Source: Prosthecobacter sp. (GTDB lineage Bacteria > Verrucomicrobiota > Verrucomicrobiia > Verrucomicrobiales > Verrucomicrobiaceae). Taken from it: a DNA stretch of 64,000 nucleotides. Positions 25,402 through 34,329 of the stretch are shown here, piece after piece (within the stretch, counting starts at the first letter, position 1; each line of letters starts with the position of its first letter). The notes beneath the pieces are model-generated. The model saw only the letters and a list, made by a program, of their open reading frames with translations, searched no databases and was not told the origin of the DNA. The stretch covers positions 111,629-175,628 of the forward strand of contig JAFMIR010000003.1 of NCBI GenBank assembly GCA_017853885.1, in the 5' to 3' direction. A program made the translations under genes and the position numbers.

Positions 25402-26700
25402 ATGTCTTTAGCCTCCAATGTCCCTTCATCGAACTATAGCAAACGCGCGCCTTTTTTGGGCTGGCCGCTCATACGAAGTGATGAAACGGCTGCGAGAGCA
25501 CCAGCGGCTGACAGCAGTCTAATAGGGCATTTGAAGGGAGCAACTTACTCGATCCGCATGTTGCGCTACTGGTGGGTGGGGCAGGCGATCGCAGAAGAGG
25601 CAAAGCGTCAGGGCAGGGCCCTGCGTGTGCTTGATGTGGGCTGTGAGCGAGGCTGGCTGAAGTATTTTACGCCTCCGGGAGCCGTAGAGAGCTGGATTGG
25701 CCTCGATTGGGATGTGCGCAGCGAATGCCTAGAGTATGCGGGTTACGACGAAGTCATCAGGGCTAATTTTGACGAACCGCTTCCAGTGGCCTCCGGCACG
25801 ATGGATGTCGTGGTGAGCAACCACGTCATGGAGCACCTGCCACGGCCGGGTAGCACCATGGCAGAAATGAGCCGTGTGTTGCGAATGGGGGGTATTTTCC
25901 TCGGGGGTAGCCCTACGATGCCGTCTTGGTTGGCGAGACTCAGGGAGGGGTGGTTGAGACGTAAGCTGCGGCTGGGTCGTGTGGCATCTGGCGGTCACAT
26001 CAATTGTCTTTCTCCACGGCGTTGGAGAGTGCTCATGCAAGACACCGGCCTCCAACCGGAGTTTGTTACCGGCAGTCACGCGGTGCGCTTTACTGGGAGT
26101 TGGCTTGAAAATCAGTGTTGGTGGATCCGCCTGAACCAGCTCTGGGGAGCCTTGTTTCCCTCATTGGGCTCAGAATGCTATGTTTGCGGCCGCAGACAGC
26201 CCGCTTGGGTGGGGCAAACTCAGCTCAACAAGGCCCATGATGCTCACTGGCGCCCGTTTTGGGTCGGTTTGGGAAGTGTCGCGGCCGTTTTACTTGCCTT
26301 GCTGGCGTGGAATGCGTGGCAGTTCTTGGACGGACGTGAGGAGTGCCAGTTGCAGGCCTGGATCGCCGCACATCAAGAGGGGGGGGATCAATTCATCGTA
26401 TCACACGATGAATCGGGAGCCGCACTTGCGCATCGCGCCGACGTTCGGGTTGCCGATGGGCTCAGTGATGCCTTGTTCTTGCTCAAGAAATCACCACATG
26501 CGCACATGCTTGTGACGGAGAGCGACCTAGAAACTCTCTACCATTGGGACGCTGGGCAGGAGCTTGTGATCGACTCGCGGCTTCCGCGCTTTTTGCAGGA
26601 TGATTTGATGCTGATCCGCTCGGGTGGAGGCGGCACCTCTTTGCGCGAGTACTGGTTCACGGATGCCTGTTCTGTCAGATCGACACCGACCGACGGCTAG
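25402..26700 (+). CDS. SAM-dependent methyltransferase with a membrane-anchored C-terminal domain
   Basis: About 432 residues from the ATG at 25402 (a TTG 45 bp upstream is possible). The first 250 residues are a class I methyltransferase: motif I LRVLDVGCERGWLKYF, an acidic strand-2 end (WIGLDWDVRSE), VVVSNHVMEHLPRPGSTMAE and EMSRVLRMGGIFLGG, of the Methyltransf_11 type found in cell-envelope glycan clusters. A helix near residue 300 (LGSVAAVLLALLAWNAWQFL) anchors it, followed by a 130-residue soluble domain of unknown type (GLSDALFLLKKSPHAHMLVT). The tail resembles the soluble tails of GT39-type glycosyltransferases. The polarity of the two halves across the membrane is not known. It is isolated between czcA and lactate permease. 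Confidence 0.75.
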   Translation: MSLASNVPSSNYSKRAPFLGWPLIRSDETAARAPAADSSLIGHLKGATYSIRMLRYWWVGQAIAEEAKRQGRALRVLDVGCERGWLKYFTPPGAVESWIGLDWDVRSECLEYAGYDEVIRANFDEPLPVASGTMDVVVSNHVMEHLPRPGSTMAEMSRVLRMGGIFLGGSPTMPSWLARLREGWLRRKLRLGRVASGGHINCLSPRRWRVLMQDTGLQPEFVTGSHAVRFTGSWLENQCWWIRLNQLWGALFPSLGSECYVCGRRQPAWVGQTQLNKAHDAHWRPFWVGLGSVAAVLLALLAWNAWQFLDGREECQLQAWIAAHQEGGDQFIVSHDESGAALAHRADVRVADGLSDALFLLKKSPHAHMLVTESDLETLYHWDAGQELVIDSRLPRFLQDDLMLIRSGGGGTSLREYWFTDACSVRSTPTDG

Positions 26701-26784
26701 CATCCTCATTAGAAGCGAAACAGCTCGGCGGTGATTTAAAAGAGTGAAAGTGGCGTTTAGGGAAGTCTCTTCCATTCGAAACGC

Positions 26785-28389
26785 ATGCACTGGACACAGA
26801 ACTACGACCCGCTTGGCCAATTGATTCTCTCCTCGCTCGTGGCGGCGATACCCGTAGGGGTGCTGCTGGGGTTGCTGGCCTTCTGGCACGTGAGGGCGCA
26901 GATCGCGGCGTTGGCTGGATTGCTCGCCGCGTTGGGGATTGCGGTGCTTGTCTATCACATGCCAGCGCCGCTGGCCGGCATGGCGGCGGTGAACGGGGCG
27001 TTCTTTGGGCTCTTCCCCATTGGTTGGATTGTGCTGAATGCGATGTTCGTTTACAATCTGAGCGTGGAGACTGGCCAGTTCGCGGTGCTTCAAAGGCAGA
27101 TCACCGCTGTTTCGAATGATCGCCGCATCCAAGCACTGCTCATCGCGTTCAGTTTCGGGGCCTTCATCGAGGGGGCGGCAGGTTTCGGGGCACCGGTGGC
27201 AATCACTGGAGCTCTTATGATCGGTTTGGGCTTTAAACCGCTCGAAGCCGCGAAACTCGCGTTGATCGGCAACACCGCGCCGGTGGCCTTTGGTTCGCTT
27301 GGCACGCCACTGACGACCTTGGCGGACATCACGGGGCTCGATCTGCTTTCCCTCAGTTCGATGGTTGGGAGGCAGTTGCCGCTGTTTTCGCTTATCGTGC
27401 CTTTTTGGTTGGTGACGGCGCAGGTCGGATGGCGTGGCATGCTCGGCGTGTGGCCGGCGTGTTTCGTCACCGGAGCGAGTTTTGGCGTGATGCAATTTGT
27501 GATGAGCAACTTTCACGGCCCGTGGCTGGTCGACATCGTCAGCGCTGTGGTAGCGATGGCATCGCTGGTGCTCTTCATGAAGCTGTGGAAGCCGCAAACG
27601 GAGACTGCCAAAGAACCCGCCACTCCCGGTGCATGGAAGGCTTGGCTGCCGTGGATCTTCCTCACGGGCTTCGTGTTTCTCTGGGGCATGCCGCAGGTCA
27701 AAAGTGGCCTTAACAGCCTCTTCAATCGCGAGATCGAGGTGCCGCTGCTGCACAAGGCCATCGAGAAGGTGCCGCCGGTCGTGATGCATGCGGAGGTCGA
27801 GAAGGCGGTGTTCAAATTCAATGCCCTATCCGCCACCGGCACCGCGGCGATGCTCGCAGGCCTGCTGGCAGGTCTTTGCCTCGGCCTGAAGCCCACGAGG
27901 TTGCTGAAGCTCTACTTTGAGACCCTATGGAAGCTGCGTGTCTCCCTGCTCACCATCTCGCTGATGCTCGCGCTGGGGTATGTAACGCGTTACAGCGGCA
28001 CGGACACGACGATGGGGCTCATGATGGCCTCGACGGGATGGTTGTTTCCATTCTTCTCGCCCATCATCGGCTGGCTCGGTGTGGCTCTCACGGGCAGTGA
28101 CACCTCGTCGAATGTGCTCTTTGGCAATCTTCAGCAAGTCACAGCCAATCAACTGCATCTCTCGCCCGTTCACATGGCCGCGGCAAACAGCAGCGGCGGC
28201 GTGATGGGCAAGATGATCGACGCGCAAAGCATCGTCGTGGCCAGCGTGGCCACCGGCGGGCATCCCGAAAGCCCCGATGCGGGCACCGTGCTGCGCAGCG
28301 TCTTCTGGCACAGCATTGCCCTAGCAATGCTCATGGGCTTGCTAGTCATAGCGCAGGCGTATGGGATGCCGTGGATGATCGTGAAGTAG
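26785..28389 (+). CDS. lldP: L-lactate permease (LctP family)
   Basis: Inner-membrane lactate/glycolate:proton symporter of 534 residues with about 13 helices. Family motifs are NGAFFGLFPIGWIVLNAMFVY near residue 70 (quoted in part), SFGAFIEGAAGFGAPVAITG, PVAFGSLGTPLTTLADITGL and, near the end, ALTGSDTSSNVLFGNLQQVT and HMAAANSSGGVMGKMIDAQS. A charged insert around residues 275-335 is longer than in E. coli LldP. No lactate dehydrogenase (lldD or lutABC) gene is adjacent, so the carbon source could be lactate or glycolate. Confidence 0.93.
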   Translation: MHWTQNYDPLGQLILSSLVAAIPVGVLLGLLAFWHVRAQIAALAGLLAALGIAVLVYHMPAPLAGMAAVNGAFFGLFPIGWIVLNAMFVYNLSVETGQFAVLQRQITAVSNDRRIQALLIAFSFGAFIEGAAGFGAPVAITGALMIGLGFKPLEAAKLALIGNTAPVAFGSLGTPLTTLADITGLDLLSLSSMVGRQLPLFSLIVPFWLVTAQVGWRGMLGVWPACFVTGASFGVMQFVMSNFHGPWLVDIVSAVVAMASLVLFMKLWKPQTETAKEPATPGAWKAWLPWIFLTGFVFLWGMPQVKSGLNSLFNREIEVPLLHKAIEKVPPVVMHAEVEKAVFKFNALSATGTAAMLAGLLAGLCLGLKPTRLLKLYFETLWKLRVSLLTISLMLALGYVTRYSGTDTTMGLMMASTGWLFPFFSPIIGWLGVALTGSDTSSNVLFGNLQQVTANQLHLSPVHMAAANSSGGVMGKMIDAQSIVVASVATGGHPESPDAGTVLRSVFWHSIALAMLMGLLVIAQAYGMPWMIVK

Positions 28390-28437
28390 CTGTGTGATGA
28401 CTTGACCGGCCGCCTTTGCCGTCGCAAACGCTCCGGC

Positions 28438-30882
28438 ATGTCCTCCACCGCCAAACCCGAATTGCTCTCGCCTGCCGGCAACTGGGAGTGTGCCCGAGCG
28501 GCGGTGGCCAATGGAGCGGACGCGATCTTCTTTGGCATGCCACGTTTCAACGCGAGGCTGCGAGCCGACAATTTCACCGAGGAAGACCTGCCGGAGCTGA
28601 TGAAGTTTCTCCACGAGCATGGCGTGAAAGGTTATGTGGCCTTCAACACGCTCATCTTCACCCGCGAATTGCGGGAAGCGGAGAAGCAGCTCCACCTGCT
28701 CGAAGACTGCGGCGTGGATGCCGTCATCGTGCAAGACCTCGGCCTCGCCCGCATGGTGAAGGCACTTACGCCGAATCTGCGCCTGCACGCGAGTACGCAG
28801 ATGACCATCACCTCGCCGGAAGGGCTCGAATTTGCTAAGCAGCTCGACATCGACCAAGCTGTGCTCGCACGTGAACTGAGCCTGCGTGAGCTAGAGCGCT
28901 TCAAAGACGCGCATGTGCCGCTGGAGGTGTTTGTGCACGGAGCGTTGTGCGTCGCCTATTCAGGCCAATGCCTCACCAGCGAGTCGCTTGGACGTCGCAG
29001 TGCAAACCGGGGCGAGTGTGCGCAGGCCTGCCGCATGCCGTATGAGATGCTCGTGGATGGCGAGCTGCGTGATCTGGGCGACAAACGCTACCTGCTCTCG
29101 CCGCAGGATCTCGCCGCCGTCGATGAAATCCCGCGTCTGATCGAGCTGGGCATCCGCAGCTTCAAAATTGAAGGCCGGCTCAAGACGCCAGAGTATGTCG
29201 CGGCGGTCACCAAGGTCTATCGCGCCGCGATGGATCGTGCACTGGCTGGCCAACCGGCCCCTGCGACGGATGAAGATCGCTATGCGCTGGAGATGACCTT
29301 CTCGCGCGGTCTGTACAGTGGCTGGATGCATGGTGTGAACCATCAGGAGCTCGTCGGCGCTTACTATGGCAAGAAGCGCGGGCCGTATGTCGGCACAGTC
29401 ACTCGTATCCTTGGTGCGGACACGTTGGAGCTCGATGCGCTGCTTTTGGCGATGAAGCCGGGTGACGGCGTCGTGTTCGAGAACCTCAAAGACACGAACG
29501 ACGAGCAGGGCGGCAGCATCTACGAGATGCGCGGCAGCCGTTTGAGCTTTCGTCATGGCTATCTGCGTATGGAAGCCATCCCGGTTGGCACACGTGTTTT
29601 CAAGACCAGCGATCCCGCACTCAACCGCGCATTAAGGCAGTCGTTTGAAGGCGAGATTCCGATCCGCAAGCAGACGAGGCTCGATCTCCATGTCACCGGC
29701 AAGGCTGGCGAGTCTCTGCGTGTGCAATGCGGCAAGCAGGTCGTGATCTCAACGATGCCGCTACAGAACGCGATGAAGCGTCCGCTGACCCGCGAGAGCT
29801 TCTGCGATCAGTTTTCACGCCTCGGCGGCACCGAGTTCGAACTCGGCGAGCTGCGCTTCGAGGTCGATGGCGAGGTCATTTTGCCCATCAGCGAGCTGAA
29901 CCGCATGCGACGCGATTTGATTGCGAACGTCAGCGCCGAGCCTTCTTCCGAGGCGGCGAAGCTCCAACAACCCATCACGACGCTCGATAGCCTGCTGGCG
30001 ACCGCGAAAGGCATTCGTCATTCGCCCAGCATCGCGCCTCATTTATTCGCGCTTTGCCGCACGCCGGATCAAATCGAAGCGGCTCTCGAAACGGGCATCT
30101 CGCGGCTCTACCTCGATTTTGAGGACATTCGTCGCTACGCGGAACTGGTGAAGAACATCAAGGCTCGCAGCGACACGGTACAGGTTTGGCTGGCGACGCC
30201 GCGCATTCAGAAATCGGGTGAGGCGGGCTTCTTTAAGCTCATCCAGCGGGCGGAGCCGCATGGCGTGCTCATTCGCAATCTCGGCGCGATGGCTTTTTTC
30301 AGCGGCGAAGGCATTCCGATGACTGGTGACTTCTCATTGAACGTGGCGAATCCGCTCACGGCGGAGACGTTGAAGAAGACGGGCCTCGAGCGACTCACGA
30401 TCAGTTACGATTTGAGCATCGAGCAGGTGCTTGATCTGCTAAATGGAGCGCCGCCGGAGTGGTTTGAGCTTACGCTGCATCAGCACATGCCGATGTTTCA
30501 CATGGAGCACTGCGCTTTTGCGGCATTTTTGAGCAACGGCACGGATTTCACCAACTGCGGCCGTCCCTGCGAAAAGCATCGTGTGCATTTGCGTGACCGC
30601 GTGGGTATGGCACATCCGCTGAAAGCCGATGTTGGCTGCCGAAATACACTGTTCAATGCCGTGCCTCAAACCGGGGCGCAATACTTCGCCTCGTTGCGGC
30701 AGGCAGGATTGGGGGCCTTCCGGGTCGAATTGCTTGAGGAGGACAAGGCCGAGTCTCTCCACGCTCTGCGTACCTACTACGATTTGCTGGCCGGAAAACG
30801 CAACGCCGATGACATCTGGCGCGAGTTGAAGGCTCAAAGCCAGCTCGGCGTGACCCGTGGCACTTGGGCGGAACTTCCTTGA
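28438..30882 (+). CDS. U32 family peptidase (RlhA/YhbU-like), large form
   Basis: About 814 residues from the ATG at 28438, which places KPELLSPAGNWECARAAVAN at the N-terminus as in all U32 proteins. The conserved Cys cluster region is FVHGALCVAYSGQCLTSESL and RGECAQACRMPY, followed by SFKIEGRLKTPEYVAAVTKV. U32 proteins of this class include RlhA, needed for 5-hydroxycytidine in 23S rRNA, and tRNA hydroxylation factors; 'peptidase' is a historical name. A second U32-like half (residues about 540-760) contains NVANPLTAETLKKTGLERLT and ends with a third Cys group (HMEHCAFAAFLSNGTDFTNC). It begins about 50 bp after the lactate permease. The exact RNA or protein substrate is unknown. Confidence 0.9.
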   Translation: MSSTAKPELLSPAGNWECARAAVANGADAIFFGMPRFNARLRADNFTEEDLPELMKFLHEHGVKGYVAFNTLIFTRELREAEKQLHLLEDCGVDAVIVQDLGLARMVKALTPNLRLHASTQMTITSPEGLEFAKQLDIDQAVLARELSLRELERFKDAHVPLEVFVHGALCVAYSGQCLTSESLGRRSANRGECAQACRMPYEMLVDGELRDLGDKRYLLSPQDLAAVDEIPRLIELGIRSFKIEGRLKTPEYVAAVTKVYRAAMDRALAGQPAPATDEDRYALEMTFSRGLYSGWMHGVNHQELVGAYYGKKRGPYVGTVTRILGADTLELDALLLAMKPGDGVVFENLKDTNDEQGGSIYEMRGSRLSFRHGYLRMEAIPVGTRVFKTSDPALNRALRQSFEGEIPIRKQTRLDLHVTGKAGESLRVQCGKQVVISTMPLQNAMKRPLTRESFCDQFSRLGGTEFELGELRFEVDGEVILPISELNRMRRDLIANVSAEPSSEAAKLQQPITTLDSLLATAKGIRHSPSIAPHLFALCRTPDQIEAALETGISRLYLDFEDIRRYAELVKNIKARSDTVQVWLATPRIQKSGEAGFFKLIQRAEPHGVLIRNLGAMAFFSGEGIPMTGDFSLNVANPLTAETLKKTGLERLTISYDLSIEQVLDLLNGAPPEWFELTLHQHMPMFHMEHCAFAAFLSNGTDFTNCGRPCEKHRVHLRDRVGMAHPLKADVGCRNTLFNAVPQTGAQYFASLRQAGLGAFRVELLEEDKAESLHALRTYYDLLAGKRNADDIWRELKAQSQLGVTRGTWAELP

Positions 30883-30920
30883 ATGCTGGCGGTTTGTCTC
30901 GAAACTCACCCAGAACCTGA

Positions 30921-32513
30921 ATGAGCCGCAACCCTAGCCATGACATCGATTTGAGTGCCTTGCCTACCGTGGCAGACTCGGGTGAGGATGATCTCATTGA
31001 TCGTGACGAACAATGGCATGAGTTTCAGCGGAGGAAGCTTTTGGGCTCCGAGCATCACACGGCTGCCGTTGTTGAAGAGACGATACGGCAGGATCCTGAA
31101 GTATTGGCAAAAATTTCTGCGTCCGAGCCGGAGAGCGTGGCGCCGGAGGCTGGGCCGGGAATGCAGCCGCTGGTGCAGGCAGGGGAGTCCTCTGTGAAAT
31201 TTGCAAAGCTGGCTGAGGAGGAAGCGGAGGCGGAGCCTGAGATCGTGATCGAACCGCGCAGGCCCATGCAAGAACGGTTGATCAAAAAAGGGAAGCGAAA
31301 GGATGATACGCCTCCGGTAAAGTTCGCTACTTCTAATCATGCGCTTGTGAAGGAAGTTCCACAGGTCGGTGATACGCAAAGGCATGCGGACATGCCCAAA
31401 CCGCCCGATGAGAAACCGCTCAGCGAGGAGCAGAAACGTCACCTGTGGTGGCAGCGTTGGAAGGAGAAGATCGGCACAAATTCGCTCGGCATCAGCATCG
31501 GCATTCATGTGCTGATTTTGCTCATTGGAGCCTTGATCACCGTGCGGCATGTGATGGATAAGCAGGTGGACTTTTTGCCAGGCGGCAGTCCCCAGAGCAA
31601 GGCGGCCTCCGAGGCGTTGGAGCACAAGGTGCGGCAGAAGAAGAACACTTGGCTGAAGAACAAACCCATCCAGCGGGTGACCGTGCAGTCGCTTACCGCT
31701 GATGTGCAACTGCCGGAGATGGACATGGATTCGCTCAATCTCTCCGGCATGAGCAGCCGCATGGAACTTGGGAAACTCTCCGGAGGTCTCGGGCTCGGTG
31801 CCGGCATGGGGGTTGGAGGCAGCGGTGGTGGTTTTGGCGCGGGCATCGGCCGAGGCGGGATGTTCAGCTTCCTCGGCCAGACTGCCTTCGGGCGGCGTGT
31901 GGTCTTTGTAGTGGATGTCTCTGCTTCGATGTCGATGACTGGCCAAGGTGGTGTTTCACGCTTTGATGTGCTCAAGAAGGAGCTCGACAAAAGCCTCGGA
32001 CGCATCCCGCCGGGCACGCAGTATCAGGTGCTTTTCTTTTCCGACTTCGCTTGGCCACATAACACCATTGACCCCAAGAAGGCTGCCGCTTACGAGAAGT
32101 ATCGCTGGAATATCACACCCGAGGATTGGAAAAAGGCGCGCATTCCCAACTATGCCTACATCCAAGCTACTCCCTTCAATTTGGCTGACAGCCGGAAGGT
32201 CGTGAAGGAGGCCGATAATCCCGGCGGCACAAACTGGGGGGCTGGCCTGCTGATGGCGCTGAAGGGCTACCCCAAACCCGATGCCATCTTCTTTATGACT
32301 GATGGCCAGAAGTCCGACGAACTGGGCTGGGTGGATATTGTGACCGATGAAAACAAGCGCACGTTGCCTCGCACCGTGATCCACACGAGCGTGATGATGG
32401 AAACCGATGCGGCATCTGATATGGACCGCCTCGCCAAGTCCAACGGAGGCACTTTCTCCGTCGTGCTGAAAGACGGCACCGTGGTGAAAGGGGATCAGTT
32501 TTTCAAAAACTGA
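30921..32513 (+). CDS. Membrane-anchored VWA-domain protein
   Basis: 530 residues. Residues 1-185 are charged and probably cytoplasmic; one membrane helix lies at about 188-210 (GISIGIHVLILLIGALITVR). A glycine-rich linker around residues 285-312 (GLGAGMGVGGSGGGFGAGIG) leads into a C-terminal von Willebrand A domain with an intact MIDAS start, Asp332-x-Ser334-x-Ser336 in VVFVVDVSASMSM, and FFMTDGQKSDE later. The VWA domain would bind a divalent ion and a protein partner, outside the cytoplasm. This architecture is common in Verrucomicrobiota and Planctomycetes, often beside biopolymer-transport genes, which are absent here. It starts about 40 bp after the U32 gene. Confidence 0.85.
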   Translation: MSRNPSHDIDLSALPTVADSGEDDLIDRDEQWHEFQRRKLLGSEHHTAAVVEETIRQDPEVLAKISASEPESVAPEAGPGMQPLVQAGESSVKFAKLAEEEAEAEPEIVIEPRRPMQERLIKKGKRKDDTPPVKFATSNHALVKEVPQVGDTQRHADMPKPPDEKPLSEEQKRHLWWQRWKEKIGTNSLGISIGIHVLILLIGALITVRHVMDKQVDFLPGGSPQSKAASEALEHKVRQKKNTWLKNKPIQRVTVQSLTADVQLPEMDMDSLNLSGMSSRMELGKLSGGLGLGAGMGVGGSGGGFGAGIGRGGMFSFLGQTAFGRRVVFVVDVSASMSMTGQGGVSRFDVLKKELDKSLGRIPPGTQYQVLFFSDFAWPHNTIDPKKAAAYEKYRWNITPEDWKKARIPNYAYIQATPFNLADSRKVVKEADNPGGTNWGAGLLMALKGYPKPDAIFFMTDGQKSDELGWVDIVTDENKRTLPRTVIHTSVMMETDAASDMDRLAKSNGGTFSVVLKDGTVVKGDQFFKN

Positions 32514-32597
32514 ATTCGTTGGAGGGCATCAACTATATCATGACCATCGACGGTGCCCACGGCTTGAGGAAGCTGGAGATCATGAGACAGTGAGCTG

Positions 32598-33335
32598 TTA
32601 CTTCATCAGTTGCTTCACGATTGGCTCAATGGCTTCAGCCCACATTTGATAGCCTTTGGCATTCAGGTGCAGCAGGTCGGGCATGATGTCTTTCGGCAGG
32701 TTACCATCGGACTGGAGGAAGCTGTTGCCGATGTCTTTGAAGATGACCTTCTTGCCATCGGCGAGCCCGGCGAGGAGCTGGTTCGTGGCCGCGTTCTGCT
32801 TTCGCATGGCGTCCTCAGGCTTCGCCCCGCGTGGGAAGATGGCGAGCAAGAGCACTTGGGTTTCCGGCATCTTTTCGGCAAGGATGTCGAGGATCATTTT
32901 CACGCCTGCGGCGGTGTGCTCGGGGGGCGAGGTGTAAACGGCATTGTTGTGCTCGGCGGCGGGGCGGCCTTGGTGACCGGTGTTGTTCGTGCCGATCATG
33001 AGCACGATGAGCTTGGGCTTCAGGCCGTCGAAATTGCCGTTCTGCAAACGCCAGATGACATGCTCGGTGCGGTCGCCGCCGATGCCGAAGTTCGCGGCCT
33101 TCAGCGGAGCCCATTTTTGAGCCCAGACTTCCTTGCCAGCACCTTCCCAGCCCTGTGTGATCGAGTCGCCGAGGAAGACAAGCTGCGCCTCACCCTTCTT
33201 GGAGATCTCGTTGAAGGACTCGTGGCGCTTCACCCAGCCGCCGGCACGCGGCACGGGCGTGGTGGCGAGGTTCGCGGTCTGGGCAAAGGAAAGGCCTGTC
33301 AGGGCCACGAGGGCGAGGAGCGATTGCTTGATCAT
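32598..33335 (-). CDS. Secreted SGNH/GDSL hydrolase (PAF acetylhydrolase-like)
   Basis: 245 residues with a signal peptide (MIKQSLLALVALTGLSFAQ). The start is the ATG at 33335; the open frame continues far upstream but that part is antisense to the transporter gene at 33424. Blocks I, II, III and V of the SGNH fold are present: LVFLGDSITQGWEG (nucleophile Ser), FGIGGDRTEHVIWR (Gly), LMIGTNNTGH (Asn) and MPDLLHLNAKGYQMW (Asp/His pair). This is the platelet-activating-factor acetylhydrolase-like subgroup, which deacetylates glycans or lipids. It is divergent from the transporter, with about 90 bp between starts. Confidence 0.92.
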   Translation of the reverse strand: MIKQSLLALVALTGLSFAQTANLATTPVPRAGGWVKRHESFNEISKKGEAQLVFLGDSITQGWEGAGKEVWAQKWAPLKAANFGIGGDRTEHVIWRLQNGNFDGLKPKLIVLMIGTNNTGHQGRPAAEHNNAVYTSPPEHTAAGVKMILDILAEKMPETQVLLLAIFPRGAKPEDAMRKQNAATNQLLAGLADGKKVIFKDIGNSFLQSDGNLPKDIMPDLLHLNAKGYQMWAEAIEPIVKQLMK

Positions 33336-33423
33336 GGTTGGGAGAGAATGAGTAGGGTGAAACGCAATTTCATCAACGGAAGTATTTGTGGCGATATCTC
33401 CGTCATTGCGGCCACGCGTGCGC

Positions 33424-34326
33424 ATGATACGTCGCTTGGTGTCCCCCGCGCTCGCTACCACGATCTTTCCGCTCCTCGCCGCCCTGTTGTATGCCTTTGG
33501 AGCCCTTGTGTTGAAGCGCTCCAGCGATCTCGGTGTGGGCCTGTGGCGCACGACCTTTGTCGCCAACCTCATCGTTGCGGCGCTTTTCTCCGTGCTGTGG
33601 CTGCTCGGCGGTCCGCCGGTGGAAAAAGAGCTGCTCTGGCAGCCCGGCGTGATCGCTATGTGCCTCTTCATCGGGCAGCTCTCGCAATTCCTCGCGTTGG
33701 AGAAAGGGGATGTGTCCGTCGCGGTGCCGGTGTTTGGACTCAAAGTGGTTTTCGTGGCCTTCCTCACGCCGGTTTTGATTGGCGAGGCCGTGGGCGTGAA
33801 GCTCTGGATCGCCGCCTTTCTCAGCGTGGTTGGCATCACCTGCCTCAATCGGAAGGACGCGGAGAAGCCGCCACGAAACCTGCTCATCACTTTCATCGCC
33901 GGAGGCATCGGCGCGGTAGCCTTCGCGGTGTTTGATGTGCTCGTGCAGAAGTGGGGACTAACGTGGGGCGCGGGACGGCTGCTGCCCTGCATCTTCTGGA
34001 TCAACGCGCTCCTTTCCTTTGGCCTCATCTTTCGTTTCTCCGCACCGCTGAGCAAGATCCCCTGCAAGGCCTGGCCCTGGCTCGCCGGCGGCTCCGCCTT
34101 GCTCGGCGTGCAAAGCATCACTTTCGTCAGCACGCTCGCCGTCTTCGGGAAGGCCACAAACGCGAACATCGTCTATGCCTCGCGTGGCCTGCTCAGCGTC
34201 GCACTCGTGTGGATGGTCGGCCACTGGTTCCAGAATGCCGAACAGCACCTTGGTGCCAAAGTCATGCGCTGGCGACTCGCCGGCGCTATGCTGATGCTGA
34301 GCGCTATCGTGTTGGTGGTGGTGTAA
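33424..34326 (+). CDS. EamA/DMT-family transporter
   Basis: About 300 residues with ten predicted membrane helices in two fivefold repeats, consistent with a drug/metabolite exporter. The ATG at 33424 (MIRRLVSPALATTIFPLLAA) is preferred to a GTG 36 bp upstream. EamA-like features are GQLSQFLALEKGDVSVAVPV and LIGEAVGVKLWIAAFLSVVG at the end of repeat one, and SRGLLSVALVWMVGHW in repeat two. It is monocistronic and converges with the PQQ-propeller gene, the stops being 4 bp apart. The substrate is unknown. Confidence 0.85.
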   Translation: MIRRLVSPALATTIFPLLAALLYAFGALVLKRSSDLGVGLWRTTFVANLIVAALFSVLWLLGGPPVEKELLWQPGVIAMCLFIGQLSQFLALEKGDVSVAVPVFGLKVVFVAFLTPVLIGEAVGVKLWIAAFLSVVGITCLNRKDAEKPPRNLLITFIAGGIGAVAFAVFDVLVQKWGLTWGAGRLLPCIFWINALLSFGLIFRFSAPLSKIPCKAWPWLAGGSALLGVQSITFVSTLAVFGKATNANIVYASRGLLSVALVWMVGHWFQNAEQHLGAKVMRWRLAGAMLMLSAIVLVVV

Positions 34327-34329
34327 GCC

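Noticed and set aside
26527..27789. 420-codon minus-strand frame over the methyltransferase tail and lactate permease
   Set aside because: Antisense to two recognisable membrane protein genes; composition is very rich in His, Arg and Gln with no recognisable domain.
32519..32593. Short frame TTG-...-TGA after the VWA gene reading like a protein tail
   Set aside because: Only 24 codons, in a different frame from the VWA gene, no start context. Possibly a relic but not supportable.
33336..34169. Upstream extension of the SGNH hydrolase frame
   Set aside because: The extension is antisense to the EamA transporter, and a normal signal peptide starts at the ATG at 33335.
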